From the NCBI RefSeq assembly GCF_003391095.1, contig NZ_CP031447.1:1488001-1552000 (forward strand): a stretch of DNA of 64,000 nucleotides, written 5' to 3'. The DNA is from Austwickia chelonae. Lineage in GTDB: Bacteria; Actinomycetota; Actinomycetes; Actinomycetales; Dermatophilaceae. Positions 27,093 to 36,791 of the stretch are shown piece by piece; positions within the stretch are counted from its first letter, which is position 1, and each line of letters begins with the position of its first letter. Below the pieces are notes generated by a model, which was not told the DNA's origin, searched no databases, and saw only the letters and a program-made list of their open reading frames with translations. Both the position numbers and the translations under genes were made by a program.

Positions 27093-27821
27093 ATGATGAA
27101 CAGTTCACCCACCAAGGTGCGGACCGCGCTGGTCACCGGGGGAAATCGAGGCATCGGCCTCGGTGCGGCGCGGGCCTTGGCAGCTGACGGGGTGCACGTC
27201 GTCGTGGGATCGCGTTCGGGAGAAGGTCCTGAAGGTTTCGATGTCGTCCGGATGGATGTTGCGGACACCGCATCGGTGAACGACGGGTTCTCCGCTGCTG
27301 AAGAGATTCTGGGCAGCCCGGTGGAGATCTTGGTGGCCAATGCCGGGATCACCCGGGACCAGCTGTTGCTGCGGTTGAGCGACGAGGAGGTCGAGGACGT
27401 GATCCAGACCAATCTCGTCGGCGCGATTCGGTGCGCACGCCGTGCGAGCAGGGGAATGATCCGCCTGAAACGGGGCCGGATGATCTTCGTCTCCAGCGTG
27501 GTCGGGCTTAACGGTTCTCCAGGGCAGGTGAACTACGCGGCGTCGAAGGCCGGCCTGGTCGGGGCGGCCCGGTCGATCACGCGTGAATTGGGTGGGCGGG
27601 GGATCACCGCGAATGTCGTCTCGCCGGGGTTCATCGACACCGATATGACTGCGGCACTGCCACAAGATCTACGCGCCACCTACACGGCGTCGGTGCCTGC
27701 CGGTCGGATGGGCACGGTGGACGATGTCGCTGCGGCTTGTGTCTTCCTGGCTTCGGACGCGGCCGCCTATGTCTCGGGAGCGGTTCTCCCGGTCGACGGC
27801 GGTCTGGGCATGGGTCACTGA
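27093..27821 (+). CDS. fabG: 3-oxoacyl-ACP reductase
   Basis: A 242-residue short-chain dehydrogenase. The NADP motif is TGGNRGIG near residues 15-22, NAGIT follows in the middle, the catalytic Ser is in VSSVVG, and Tyr148 and Lys152 form YAASK. It reduces 3-oxoacyl-ACP in fatty-acid elongation. The pairing with an InhA-type enoyl reductase 33 bases downstream is the arrangement seen in mycobacteria (mabA-inhA). Two ATGs at 27093 and 27096 are possible; GAACGGAGA precedes both. Confidence 0.9.
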   Translation: MMNSSPTKVRTALVTGGNRGIGLGAARALAADGVHVVVGSRSGEGPEGFDVVRMDVADTASVNDGFSAAEEILGSPVEILVANAGITRDQLLLRLSDEEVEDVIQTNLVGAIRCARRASRGMIRLKRGRMIFVSSVVGLNGSPGQVNYAASKAGLVGAARSITRELGGRGITANVVSPGFIDTDMTAALPQDLRATYTASVPAGRMGTVDDVAAACVFLASDAAAYVSGAVLPVDGGLGMGH

Positions 27822-27854
27822 TCCGGTTCGTCATCAGCGCAGGAAGGAAGAACC

Positions 27855-28613
27855 ATGGCTCTGCTCGAGGGCAAGAACATCCTCGTCACCGGCGTGCTCA
27901 CCGAGTCGTCGATCGCTTTTCACGTTGCACGACTGGCTCAGGAAGAAGGGGCCCAGGTCGTGCTGACCTCCTTCGGTCGGGCGATGAAGATCACCACTGC
28001 CATCGCTCGACGTCTCCCCCGGCCTGCGCCGGTCGTCGAGCTGGATGTCTCGGAACAATCCCATTTCGATGCGCTGGTCGAGCGGGTCGGTGAACATGTC
28101 GATGGCCTGGACGGCGTACTTCATTCCATCGGATTCGCCCCACAGGCAGCTTTCGATTTCACCGCGGCTTCCTGGGAGGACGTCGCTCCAGCACTTCAGA
28201 TCTCGGCGTTCTCACTGAAATCCTTGGTCGCCGCCTGCGCCCCGGCGATGTCCTCCGGTGGTTCCGTGGTCGGGCTGACCTTGGACGCGAGCGTGGCCTG
28301 GCCGGGATACGACTGGATGGGTGTGGCGAAGGCGGCCTTCGAGGCGACGAACCGTTACTGCGCCGCTTCGTACGGCTCTCAGGGAATTCGCTGCAACCTG
28401 GTGGCTGCGGGGCCGATCCGGACGACAGCGGCGAAGTCGATCCCGGCCTTTGCGAGATTCGCCGAGTGGGGGGAGCATGCACCTCTCGGGTGGGATATGA
28501 CCGACCCCACCCCGACGGCGAAGAGCTGTGTGGCTCTGCTCTCCGACTGGTTCCCCGCGACCACCGGGGAGATCGTGCACGTCGATGGCGGGTACCACGC
28601 CACCGGGGACTGA
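27855..28613 (+). CDS. fabI: Enoyl-ACP reductase, InhA-like FabI
   Basis: A 252-residue NADH-dependent reductase that finishes each fatty-acid elongation cycle. The N-terminal GVLTESSIAFHVARLAQEEG fits the FabI nucleotide-binding loop. Tyr152 and Lys159 form the Y-x6-K catalytic pair (YDWMGVAK). HSIGFAP and GPIRTTAAKSI, the substrate-loop region, are in place. AGGAAGGAAG lies four bases before the ATG. Members of this group are the targets of isoniazid-type and triclosan inhibitors; nothing here predicts sensitivity. Confidence 0.92.
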   Translation: MALLEGKNILVTGVLTESSIAFHVARLAQEEGAQVVLTSFGRAMKITTAIARRLPRPAPVVELDVSEQSHFDALVERVGEHVDGLDGVLHSIGFAPQAAFDFTAASWEDVAPALQISAFSLKSLVAACAPAMSSGGSVVGLTLDASVAWPGYDWMGVAKAAFEATNRYCAASYGSQGIRCNLVAAGPIRTTAAKSIPAFARFAEWGEHAPLGWDMTDPTPTAKSCVALLSDWFPATTGEIVHVDGGYHATGD

Positions 28614-28663
28614 CGGTCCTCTCCGGGCGCACAACAGGCGTCGGCAGCTCGCCAACTTGGGGT

Positions 28664-28705
28664 ACGCCGCGCTCTTTAGCTGAATTAGCTATAAGGGCAC
28701 GGCGT
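28664..28705 (+). terminator. Long imperfect hairpin after fabI
   Basis: Left arm 28664-28681 pairs with 28687-28705 through 17 pairs, with one C-A mismatch, one G-T pair and one bulged T, around loop GAATT. It lies 50 bases past the fabI stop. The tail has no T-run, so it may be a terminator or a separate structured element. Confidence 0.45.
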
Positions 28706-28803
28706 GTCGCCGATGAGGGAGTCGATATGAGTCGAACCTGGAGACAGGGAGACCGTATCCACACTCCACCATCGAACTGACCGGCGCATCCGCGAGGAGC
28801 CCT

Positions 28804-29493
28804 ATGTCCGTCACCCCTGCCGAGGCCTGGACCACGGCACGCCATCCGTTGGCACGCTTACTCAGATCCGTAGCTGCAGGTCAGAAGCCTGAACCTGACG
28901 GTAAATGGACCAGGGTCTCCCCATGGATCCCGACCATCCAGGCGATGGTCGTCTTCCCGGAACACACCATCATGGCGGTCTCCTACGACATCTCCGACGA
29001 AGCACTCGTCGACCTGGGTGTCGACGGGCACGGCCAGGCATTCACCGCCCGTACGGTGACCGCACTGGCCGGACCGACCGGATGGGTGGGCGTCCCCCAG
29101 GTCCTGTTCTGCGCCTTGGGCACCGGATCAGGACAAGGAGGCGCGCTGACCGCGCGGAGCGACCTGTCGAAGCATCCGGCGGTAGAACTGGCCAGGCGTA
29201 CCCTGCAAGATGTGCAGGTTCTCAGCTCAGGGGATCCGGCGGATCCCGACGTCGTGGTCCTGGGGCGAGGAGTCGCCGGTATCCGTGAGTTCGTGGTCCA
29301 CCGACCACACCCGTACGCGCCCAGCGGCGCCCAACTCGTCCAAGCCGCCTTGGGCTGCGTACCGGAGAACGAGGTCGTCCTCCGATGCATCCCGACCTAC
29401 GATGCACCCCGCATCTCTGCCGCGGTCGAAGGCGGGATGATTCCGATCGGAGGCGTGCAACTGTTCAGCACCCGCCCCGAACACAAACTGTGA
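28804..29493 (+). CDS. Hypothetical protein
   Basis: A 229-residue soluble protein with no membrane segment or signal peptide. I do not recognise the family. It looks like an alpha/beta protein with several short hydrophobic strands (AMVVFPEHTIMAVSYDI, VVVLGRGVAGIREFVVHRP). The last third contains VLRCIPTYDAPRISAAVEGG. A GAGGAG site lies six bases before the ATG. It stands between fabI and the convergent serB, with no evident operon partner. Confidence 0.55.
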   Translation: MSVTPAEAWTTARHPLARLLRSVAAGQKPEPDGKWTRVSPWIPTIQAMVVFPEHTIMAVSYDISDEALVDLGVDGHGQAFTARTVTALAGPTGWVGVPQVLFCALGTGSGQGGALTARSDLSKHPAVELARRTLQDVQVLSSGDPADPDVVVLGRGVAGIREFVVHRPHPYAPSGAQLVQAALGCVPENEVVLRCIPTYDAPRISAAVEGGMIPIGGVQLFSTRPEHKL

Positions 29494-29519
29494 GGCTCAC
29501 CCCGGAGAAGCTTCCGAGG

Positions 29520-30458
29520 TCACAGGCCGGGCAGGGTGCCTGCCCCGAACATCGATGTCGCGATCTCTTCCTCGGTGAAGCCCAGGAAGGGCAGCACCAT
29601 GTCCAACCGGGGCACGGAGATCGTCGCATCGGCGATGGCCCGTAGCGCAGGCTTGGCGCAGAACGCGATACCGACCTCGGCAGCGGCCACCATGTCCAGG
29701 TCGTTGGCCCCGTCACCGACCGCCACGGTGCCGGACATCTCGACGTGCTCCTGGAGCGCCCATTCCCGCAGTGCGGACGCCTTCGCGGCCCGGTCCACGA
29801 CGGCTCCGCTCACCCGACCGGTCAGCCGGCCGTTGACGACCTCCAAGGCATTCGCCCGGGCGTGATCGACGCCCAGCGACCGAGCCAGCGGCCCGACGAC
29901 CTCGATGAAACCGCCGCTGACTATCCCGATCCGGTGGCCGCGTGCGCGAAGGACCTCGATCGCGGTGCGTGCTCCGGAGGTCGGCGTGATCTGACGGAGC
30001 ACCTCGGTCAGGGCCCTGGCCTCGATTCCACGTAGGGTGGCGACTCGCCGGTGAAGGCTCTCCGCAAAGTCGAGTTCACCGCGCATGGCGGCTTCGGTGA
30101 CCGCGGTGACCTCGTCACGGCTCCCGGCATGTTCGGCGATCAGCTCGATGACTTCCTGGCGGATCAGCGTGGAATCCACGTCGAAGAGCACCAGCATGCG
30201 GGCATCCGGGTGGCGTGGAGCGCAGAAGCAGAAGTCGGCTGCGGCGTCGAGGAGCATTGGTCGGACGGCTCGCCGAAGGTCCTCCGGCGAGATCCGGTCG
30301 AAGACCATTTCGTCGACGACCAGATCTTTCCGGGCCAGAGGGCGTTCGGATACCAGATGCGCTCCGGCATGGGCGGTTACCCGGCGGGTCTCCTGCAGGA
30401 CGTCGGGGGCCTCGGCGCATCCGGCGATTCGGAGCACCGCCGTACCGGTATAGCCCAT
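29520..30458 (-). CDS. serB: Phosphoserine phosphatase
   Basis: A 312-residue HAD-family phosphatase that makes serine from phosphoserine. The nucleophile motif is LFDVDSTLIRQEVIE with Asp93 and Asp95. VSGGF is motif II, and VAVGDGANDLDM carries the motif III/IV aspartates. The N-terminal 80 residues form an ACT-like regulatory region as in longer bacterial SerB enzymes. Its start lies 19 bases from the glgC stop, so both could share a transcript from the glgC promoter. Confidence 0.9.
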   Translation of the reverse strand: MGYTGTAVLRIAGCAEAPDVLQETRRVTAHAGAHLVSERPLARKDLVVDEMVFDRISPEDLRRAVRPMLLDAAADFCFCAPRHPDARMLVLFDVDSTLIRQEVIELIAEHAGSRDEVTAVTEAAMRGELDFAESLHRRVATLRGIEARALTEVLRQITPTSGARTAIEVLRARGHRIGIVSGGFIEVVGPLARSLGVDHARANALEVVNGRLTGRVSGAVVDRAAKASALREWALQEHVEMSGTVAVGDGANDLDMVAAAEVGIAFCAKPALRAIADATISVPRLDMVLPFLGFTEEEIATSMFGAGTLPGL

Positions 30459-30477
30459 GTCGTCCGTCCGTTCAGTC

Positions 30478-31737
30478 TCAGTCCGCGGTCAGATGCATAC
30501 CCTTCGGGACCACCACGATGCCGCTGTCACTGACGTAGAGGCCACGTGCCCGGTCTGCGTCGTGGTCGACACCGATCTCCACACCATCCCCGACGACGAC
30601 ATGTTTGTCGAGGATGGCGTGGTGGACGACAGCTTTGCGTCCGACCCGGACATTCCCCAGGAGGACCGAGTCGGTGACCTGGGCGTAGCTGTGGATGAAA
30701 CAGCGTGGGGAAACCACGGAACCTTCGACCTGGGCGCCGGAGACGACGGTGCCGGCAGAGACCATCGAGTTCACGGCCGTACCGAGGCGCCCGGTCTCGT
30801 TGTGCACGAACTTGGCCGGCGGTTGGGCTCCTTCGGAGCTGATGTAGATCGGCCAGTCCTCGTTGTACAGGTTGAAGACCGGGTGAATGGCCACGAGATC
30901 CATGTGCGCCTCGTAGTAGGCGTCGATGGTGCCGACGTCACGCCAGTAGGCGCGGTCACGTTCGGTGGCACCGGGAATCTCGTTGTTGCTGAAGTCGTAG
31001 ACGTATCCTTCGCCGCGGTTCACGAACCAGGGCACGATGTCGCCGCCCATGTCGTGTTCGCTGTTTTCGTCGGCGGCATCGGCGGTGACGACTTCACGCA
31101 GGATGTCTGCGTCGAAGACGTAGTTCCCCATGGAGGCGAGAACTTCGTCGGGGGAGTCCGGCAATCCGACGGCGTCGGTGGGTTTCTCCCGCCAACGGTC
31201 GATCTTGCGGACGTCGTTCCCGTCCACCTCGATCACTCCGAACTGGTCGGCGAGTTCGATCGGCTGGCGGATGGCGGCGACGGTGATGCCGGCGCCGGTC
31301 TCGACATGCTGCTGAACCATCTGGGAGAAGTCCATCCGGTACACGTGATCGGCGCCGACGACGACCACGTAGTCGGGGCGTTCGTCCTCCATCGCGTTGA
31401 GGCTCTGATAGATGGCGTCCGCGCTGCCCTGGTACCACTGTTTGCCACGTCGTTGCTGGGCAGGGACGGGGGCGACGTAGTTGCCCAGCAGGGTCGACAT
31501 ACGCCAGGTCCGGGAGATGTGGCGGTCGAGGCTGTGTGATTTGTACTGCGTCAGGACGATGACTTTCAGGTACCCGGAGTTGACGACATTGCTCAAGGCG
31601 AAGTCGACCAGGCGGTAGGTTCCACCGAAGGGCACCGCCGGTTTGGCGCGGTCAGCCGTCAAGGGCATGAGTCTTTTGCCTTCACCCCCCGCGAGGACAA
31701 TCGCAAGGACCTTGGAGGAGCGAGGAAAACGCGGCAT
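30478..31737 (-). CDS. glgC: Glucose-1-phosphate adenylyltransferase (ADP-glucose pyrophosphorylase)
   Basis: A 419-residue enzyme that makes ADP-glucose, the activated donor for glycogen. The nucleotide loop is [13 protein letters not shown], followed by [26 protein letters not shown] and [17 protein letters not shown] are further hallmarks. A left-handed beta-helix of hexapeptide-like repeats closes the C-terminus. The start at 31737 has a TACCTT box six bases upstream on the minus strand and is conserved in content ([14 protein letters not shown]). It is divergent from glgA. Confidence 0.95.
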   Translation of the reverse strand: MPRFPRSSKVLAIVLAGGEGKRLMPLTADRAKPAVPFGGTYRLVDFALSNVVNSGYLKVIVLTQYKSHSLDRHISRTWRMSTLLGNYVAPVPAQQRRGKQWYQGSADAIYQSLNAMEDERPDYVVVVGADHVYRMDFSQMVQQHVETGAGITVAAIRQPIELADQFGVIEVDGNDVRKIDRWREKPTDAVGLPDSPDEVLASMGNYVFDADILREVVTADAADENSEHDMGGDIVPWFVNRGEGYVYDFSNNEIPGATERDRAYWRDVGTIDAYYEAHMDLVAIHPVFNLYNEDWPIYISSEGAQPPAKFVHNETGRLGTAVNSMVSAGTVVSGAQVEGSVVSPRCFIHSYAQVTDSVLLGNVRVGRKAVVHHAILDKHVVVGDGVEIGVDHDADRARGLYVSDSGIVVVPKGMHLTAD

Positions 31738-31871
31738 AAGCGCAAGGTACCCGGGTGTCGTGCTCAGCAACACCCGTGGGGGTGTCGATATCGAGAATTG
31801 GGACTCTCGTCCTCTCTCGGGCAGAGCGGACGGACGCTCGGGGAAGGCCGTCACGAACTGCTTGCACCGGA

Positions 31872-31883
31872 TAGATTCACTTC
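31872..31883 (+). promoter_or_regulatory. Leaderless-type -10 box of glgA
   Basis: TAGATT at 31872-31877, then CACTTC, then GTG at 31884. The glgC counterpart TACCTT lies at 31744-31749 on the other strand, leaving 122 bases for shared regulation. Confidence 0.45.
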
Positions 31884-33086
31884 GTGCGAGTCGACATCCT
31901 GAGCAAGGAATATCCCCCCAATGTGTACGGCGGCGCAGGCGTCCACGTCGCCGAGCTGGTCAAAGCTCTGCGCGCGCGGGAAGCTCTCGACGTCCGGGTA
32001 CGGGCTTTCGGTGTCCCCGCTGTGGAGGAGGGGACTTACGGCCATCCTGATCTGGAGGAGTTGGCGTCGGCGAATGCAGCGCTGCGGACTCTTGGTGTGG
32101 ATCTGACGATCGCGGACGGGTGCGCAGGAACTGATCTGGTGCATTCGCACACCTGGTATGCGAACATGGCCGGTCACCTGGCAGGTCTGTTGCACGGTGT
32201 GCCCCACGTGATATCCGCGCACAGCCTGGAACCGTTGCGGCCGTGGAAGGCCGAGCAGCTCGGCGGTGGCTATCGGGTGAGCAGTTGGGTGGAACGTACG
32301 GCGTACGAGGCTGCGGCGGGGGTCATCGCGGTCAGCCACGGGATGCGGGCCGATGTCCTGTCCTGCTACCCCTCGATCGACCCTGACAAGGTCAAGGTCG
32401 TTCATAACGGCATCGATTCGCAGCTCTGGCAGGCGGACCGCAGTGAGGCCGCACGCCGTGCCTGTACGGAACTCGGGGTGGATCCGGACCGTCCGGCGGT
32501 GCTCTTCGTGGGTCGGATCACCCGGCAGAAGGGCCTTCCTTATCTCCTGCGGGCGGTGGCGCAGCTCTCGCCGGAGGTCCAGGTCGTGTTGTGTGCGGGC
32601 GCACCGGACACCCCCGAGATCAAGGCTGAGGTCGAGAGACTGATCGAGGAGCTCAGGACGACGCGCACCGGAGTGGTCTGGATCGCCCAGATGCTTCCGC
32701 GTGCGAAGGTGATCGCCTTGCTGTCCCATGCCACGGTCTTCGTGTGCCCGTCGGTCTACGAACCTCTGGGCATCGTGAATCTGGAGGCGATGGCCTGTGG
32801 AGCTGCGGTGGTGGCCACCCGGACGGGCGGTATCCCGGAAGTGGTGGTGCCGGGGGAGACCGGTTGGCTGGTCGATATCGAACAGGTCAGTGATGGCACG
32901 GGCACCCCTCTGAATGAGAAACGGTGGGTCGACGATCTCGCGGCGGCTCTGATCGCGGCGGTCTCCGATCCTGAGCGGGCAAGGGCCCTGGGACAGGCCG
33001 GTCGGGTTCGGGCGGTCGAGCATTTCTCCTGGGAGACGATCGGGGAGAAGACCTCGGCGGTGTACGAGCAGATCCTGTCGCGATGA
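31884..33086 (+). CDS. glgA: Glycogen synthase / alpha-maltose-1-phosphate synthase (GT4)
   Basis: A 400-residue GT-B glycosyltransferase. The N-terminus [19 protein letters not shown] gives the donor-binding glycine loop. The C-terminal domain has [17 protein letters not shown] and the retaining-enzyme motif [18 protein letters not shown] with its E-x7-E glutamates. This short actinobacterial type (GlgA/GlgM) uses ADP-glucose; in mycobacteria the homologue makes maltose 1-phosphate for the GlgE route. Divergence from glgC fits a shared role. Which product is made cannot be settled from sequence. Confidence 0.9.
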   Translation: MRVDILSKEYPPNVYGGAGVHVAELVKALRAREALDVRVRAFGVPAVEEGTYGHPDLEELASANAALRTLGVDLTIADGCAGTDLVHSHTWYANMAGHLAGLLHGVPHVISAHSLEPLRPWKAEQLGGGYRVSSWVERTAYEAAAGVIAVSHGMRADVLSCYPSIDPDKVKVVHNGIDSQLWQADRSEAARRACTELGVDPDRPAVLFVGRITRQKGLPYLLRAVAQLSPEVQVVLCAGAPDTPEIKAEVERLIEELRTTRTGVVWIAQMLPRAKVIALLSHATVFVCPSVYEPLGIVNLEAMACGAAVVATRTGGIPEVVVPGETGWLVDIEQVSDGTGTPLNEKRWVDDLAAALIAAVSDPERARALGQAGRVRAVEHFSWETIGEKTSAVYEQILSR

Positions 33087-33204
33087 ACTACGTCGGGGGT
33101 GTCCTCGGCGGGTGGTGTCTTTCATCCTGATCCGGGCTTGTTGATTTCTGGGCTCCTGGGCATCGGACGCCGGGCCCATCCCACCGTGTGCCTCGGCTGT
33201 GCCC

Positions 33205-33217
33205 TAGGGTCTTGGGC
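33205..33217 (+). promoter_or_regulatory. Leaderless-type -10 box of the ABC ATPase gene
   Basis: TAGGGT at 33205-33210 and seven bases before the ATG at 33218, the same box as for alr. Confidence 0.45.
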
Positions 33218-34072
33218 ATGAGTGACGTCTTGGATTTCGCCGGGGTGGGTGTGGTGCGCGGAGGTTCCACGCTGCTCGACGGCATCGACTGGGAGATCGA
33301 GGAAGGCGAGCGTTGGGTCGTGTTAGGCCCCAACGGGGCAGGCAAGACCACTCTGTTACAGCTGGCTGCCGCGCGGATGCATCCGACACGGGGGCGGGCT
33401 GCGGTGCTCTCCGAGACCCTCGGGCAGGTCGATGTCTTCGAGCTGCGGCCACGAATCGGATTGGCCAGCAGCTCCCTGGCCGAGCGGATCCCCGGTGGCG
33501 AGCTCGTCCGTGACGTCGTGCTGACCGCCTCCTACGGGGTGGTCGGACGGTGGCGTGAAGAGTACGAACGGATGGATGTCTCCCGGGCCCGTCGACTGCT
33601 GCAAGCCTTGGGGGCAGAGCATCTGGGTGAGCGGACGTACGGCACTCTCTCCGAAGGGGAGCGGAAACGTGTCCTGATCGCACGGGCGTTGATGGCAGAT
33701 CCGGAGCTGATGCTGCTGGACGAGCCTGCGGCGGGGCTCGACCTGGCCGGCCGGGAGGACCTCGTGCAGCGTCTCGGCGAGATCGCAGTGGACACCGAGT
33801 CACCCACGTTGGTTCTGGTCACCCACCATGTGGAGGAGATCCCGGCGGGAATGACCGATGTCCTGCTGCTCAGAGGCGGGAAGGTCGTCGCCGCAGGGCC
33901 GGTGGAGAGCACCTTGACCCAGGAGAACTTGGAGAAGACCTTCCGGATTCCGCTGACCTTGGAGAGACACGACGAACGGTGGGCGGCTCGTGCCCGTCTT
34001 CCCGAGCCGGGGGAGACCGGGGCCTGGAACAGCATTGAGGAAGAAGGGCTGCCACCGGCAGTGATCTTCTGA
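33218..34072 (+). CDS. ABC transporter ATP-binding protein
   Basis: A 284-residue ABC ATPase. Walker A is GPNGAGKTT, the signature is the variant LSEGERKRVLIAR, Walker B is LMLLDEPAAGLD, and the H-loop is LVTHHVEEI. LSEGE in place of LSGGQ is a known variant in this group (the YlmA-like or ModF-like family). No permease is adjacent, so it may serve a transporter encoded elsewhere or act without one. About 50 residues follow the H-loop and are unassigned. Confidence 0.8.
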   Translation: MSDVLDFAGVGVVRGGSTLLDGIDWEIEEGERWVVLGPNGAGKTTLLQLAAARMHPTRGRAAVLSETLGQVDVFELRPRIGLASSSLAERIPGGELVRDVVLTASYGVVGRWREEYERMDVSRARRLLQALGAEHLGERTYGTLSEGERKRVLIARALMADPELMLLDEPAAGLDLAGREDLVQRLGEIAVDTESPTLVLVTHHVEEIPAGMTDVLLLRGGKVVAAGPVESTLTQENLEKTFRIPLTLERHDERWAARARLPEPGETGAWNSIEEEGLPPAVIF

Positions 34073-34193
34073 AAATATCCCCTCTGGGAGGGAACCGTCT
34101 TCCTCGGGGCTGCGTCTCACTGGGTGAGTCGTCCGAAGCCGGGGATCACCTGATCGCACCGGTCGTCGGCCCCGAGGAAGGAACGGGCAGGGT

Positions 34194-34676
34194 ATGGACT
34201 GGTTGGATCAGAACGCCTGGGCTGCCTGGCTGGCACTGGCACTGGTGTTGGGCGCCATCGAGGCTGCCACTGTCGACTTCGTGTTCATCATGTTGGCCGG
34301 TGGCGCAGGAGCGGGTGCAGTAGCAGCCCTGGCAGGCGCCTCCTTCCCGGTCCAGGTGTTGTCCTCAGTGGCTGTGGCCTGCGCTTTGTTGGTTCTGGTG
34401 CGGCCTGAGGTGAAGAAACGGTTGTTCTCCGGCAGCACACCGATCGTTCTCGGTGCGGCAGCCTATGTCGGCCGTCGGGCCGAGGTCACTCAGGAGGTCA
34501 CGGTGACCGGCGGGCGGATCTTGCTGGGCGGTGAGGAGTGGTCGGCTCGGCTGGAGAAAAACGTCTTGGCTGTTCCAGCCGGCGCCCTGGTCAATGTCAT
34601 TGCCATCGACGGCGCGGTCGCGGTGGTCACCCCGGACGATTCACCCCCTGCATCCCCTCTTATCACCCATGAATGA
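34194..34676 (+). CDS. NfeD-like membrane protein
   Basis: A 160-residue protein with three or four hydrophobic segments in the first 80 residues and a C-terminal OB-fold domain (VGRRAEVTQEV, GGRILLGGEEWSA, GALVNVIAIDG). This is the short NfeD type that lacks the protease domain. NfeD proteins are nearly always paired with SPFH/stomatin proteins, and such a gene starts nine bases after this stop. Together they probably organise membrane microdomains. Confidence 0.88.
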   Translation: MDWLDQNAWAAWLALALVLGAIEAATVDFVFIMLAGGAGAGAVAALAGASFPVQVLSSVAVACALLVLVRPEVKKRLFSGSTPIVLGAAAYVGRRAEVTQEVTVTGGRILLGGEEWSARLEKNVLAVPAGALVNVIAIDGAVAVVTPDDSPPASPLITHE

Positions 34677-34685
34677 GGCTCACCT

Positions 34686-35762
34686 ATGCCAATAACTTTG
34701 GTCCTACTCGCTGTTCTCGTCCTGTTCATCGTGATCCTGATCGGCCGTGCGGTCCGGATCGTTCCTCAGCAGACGGCACTGATCATCGAGCGTCTGGGAA
34801 GCTACCACGGCACCCTCAATGCAGGTATCCACCTTCTGGTGCCTTTTGTCGACCGTGTCCGGGCCAATATCGACCTGCGTGAACAGGTCGTCAGCTTCCC
34901 GCCGCAGCCGGTGATCACGTCGGACAACTTGGTGGTCAACATCGACACCGTCATCTACTACGGGGTGACCGACGCCAAGTCGGCGGTCTACGAGATCGCC
35001 AACTTCATCCAGGGCATTGAACAGCTGACGGTGACGACCTTGCGGAATGTCATCGGCTCGATGGACCTCGAGCAGACCCTCACCAGTCGTGACCAGATCA
35101 ACGGTCAGCTGCGTGGCGTACTGGACGAGGCGACCGGACGTTGGGGCATCCGGGTGTCCCGAGTCGAGCTGAAGGCCATCGACCCGCCGCACAGCGTCCA
35201 GGACTCCATGGAGAAGCAGATGCGGGCCGAGCGTGATCGTCGCGCCACGATCCTCACCGCCGAGGGCGTCAAGCAGTCCGCGATCCTGACCGCCGAGGGC
35301 GAGAAGCAGTCCGCGATCCTGAAGGCGGAGGGTGCCGCTCAGGCCAAGATCCTGGAGGCCCAGGGCCAGGCTCGCGCGATCACTCAGGTGTTCGACGCGA
35401 TCCACCGTGGGAAGCCCGACCAGAAGCTGCTCGCCTACCAGTACTTGCAGGTGCTTCCTCAGCTTGCGCAGGGAGACGCCAACAAGATGTGGATCGTCCC
35501 CAGCGAATTGACCGACGCCCTGCGCGGGATCAGTTCCGCACTGGGTGGAGAACGCGGCGCTCCGGCCGATGAGGCCACCCCGTGGACGCCCTCGGACCTG
35601 GCCGATGCCATGGCCTTCCCGGAGGCGTCCTTGCAGGATCCGCAGGAAGCTCTCGACGAGGCGAAGAAAGAGGCAGAGCGTTCTGTCTCCGAGGCCCATG
35701 AGGTGACTCGTCCGGCTGCTCGTCCCAGCAATGGTGAGCCGTCGGCTGCACCGCAGGTCTGA
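34686..35762 (+). CDS. SPFH/stomatin-prohibitin family membrane protein
   Basis: A 358-residue protein with one N-terminal membrane helix (about 3-20) and the stomatin signature RIVPQQTALIIERLGSY. The band-7 domain follows to about residue 190. Then comes an Ala/Glu/Lys/Gln-rich helix with repeats of ILTAEGxKQSA (about 193-235), which forms the oligomerising coiled coil. The C-terminal 90 residues are acidic and variable. The family forms membrane scaffolds that regulate proteases or fluidity. It is operonic with the NfeD gene and ends at a strong hairpin. Confidence 0.9.
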   Translation: MPITLVLLAVLVLFIVILIGRAVRIVPQQTALIIERLGSYHGTLNAGIHLLVPFVDRVRANIDLREQVVSFPPQPVITSDNLVVNIDTVIYYGVTDAKSAVYEIANFIQGIEQLTVTTLRNVIGSMDLEQTLTSRDQINGQLRGVLDEATGRWGIRVSRVELKAIDPPHSVQDSMEKQMRAERDRRATILTAEGVKQSAILTAEGEKQSAILKAEGAAQAKILEAQGQARAITQVFDAIHRGKPDQKLLAYQYLQVLPQLAQGDANKMWIVPSELTDALRGISSALGGERGAPADEATPWTPSDLADAMAFPEASLQDPQEALDEAKKEAERSVSEAHEVTRPAARPSNGEPSAAPQV

Positions 35763-35795
35763 TCATCGTCGGTGCTCTCCTGACAGGAGTGTCTG

Positions 35796-35832
35796 AGGCG
35801 CCCGCAACCCCGTTAGGGTGTTGCGGGCGCCT
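35796..35832 (+). terminator. Rho-independent terminator after the NfeD-SPFH operon
   Basis: Arms AGGCGCCCGCAAC (35796-35808) and its complement (35820-35832), 13 perfect pairs, loop of 11 bases, tail TTTGG. Confidence 0.85.
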
Positions 35833-35900
35833 TTGGTGCCATCGCCGTTCCCGCCGCTTCCGGGCTGTCGTCCCGGTCGGCTGCTTCCTGGGAGGACACC

Positions 35901-36737
35901 GTGACCATCGAGGTGACCGATGCCGCAGATGACCGGCTCGCCGACTATTTCCGGCTGACCGATGTCGCTCTGCGTCGCAAGCTCGACACCGAGCGGGGGT
36001 TGTATCTCGCGGAGAGCGACAAGGTCATTCGGCGGGCCCTTGCTGCAGGGCATCGGCCGCGTTCCTACCTGATGGGGGCTCGGTGGGCTGAAGAACTGTC
36101 CGATCTGGTCGGTCAGGCCGAGTCCGAGGGCATCCCGGTCTATGTCGGTTCGGACGAGGTCATTACGGAGATGACCGGTTTCCATCTGCACCGGGGTGCG
36201 ATCGCCTCGATGCACCGTCCTGAGTCGATTCCGGTGGAGAAGATCCTTGCTCAGGCTCGGCGGGTGATGGTGCTGGAGGACATCGTCGACCATACGAATG
36301 TCGGTGCTGTCTTCCGCAGCGCTGCTGCTTTGGGGGTGGACGCCGTCCTGGTGACGCCACGATGTGCCGATCCGTTGTACCGGCGCAGTATCCGGGTGTC
36401 GATGGGCACGGTCTTCCAGATCCCCTGGGCAAGGATCGATCCCTGGCCAGGAGGGATAGATCTGCTGCATGGGCTGGGTTTCACCGTTGCGGCTTTCGCG
36501 CTGGAGCTCGGCGCGGTGACTCTGGACGAGATTGCGGCCGATCCGCCGGAGCGGTTGGCCGTGGTCCTGGGAACGGAGGGGGACGGACTGCGGGCCCGCA
36601 CCATCGCGTCGTGCGACCTGGCTGTGCGTATTCCGATGGCGGGGCAGGTCGATTCGTTGAACGTGGCGGCAGCGGCAGCGGTCGCGATGTGGGCACTGCG
36701 TGCGCCTGCGCTGCCTGCCGGTCCGCTTCCGGGCTGA
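35901..36737 (+). CDS. TrmH/SpoU family RNA methyltransferase
   Basis: A 278-residue SPOUT methyltransferase. The N-terminal 110 residues form the substrate-binding L30-like domain. Motif 1 is DHTNVGAVFRSAAALG (NVGAxFRSA), motif 2 is VLGTEGDGL, and motif 3 is IPMAGQVDSLNVAAAAAV. The family adds 2'-O-methyl groups to ribose in rRNA or tRNA; the target is not known. The GTG at 35901 has GGGAGGAC seven bases upstream. Confidence 0.88.
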   Translation: MTIEVTDAADDRLADYFRLTDVALRRKLDTERGLYLAESDKVIRRALAAGHRPRSYLMGARWAEELSDLVGQAESEGIPVYVGSDEVITEMTGFHLHRGAIASMHRPESIPVEKILAQARRVMVLEDIVDHTNVGAVFRSAAALGVDAVLVTPRCADPLYRRSIRVSMGTVFQIPWARIDPWPGGIDLLHGLGFTVAAFALELGAVTLDEIAADPPERLAVVLGTEGDGLRARTIASCDLAVRIPMAGQVDSLNVAAAAAVAMWALRAPALPAGPLPG

Positions 36738-36791
36738 TCGGGAGCCGGTTCAGCCCGGAAGCGGTGGAAAGCCCCGGTCCGGGAAGGCCGG

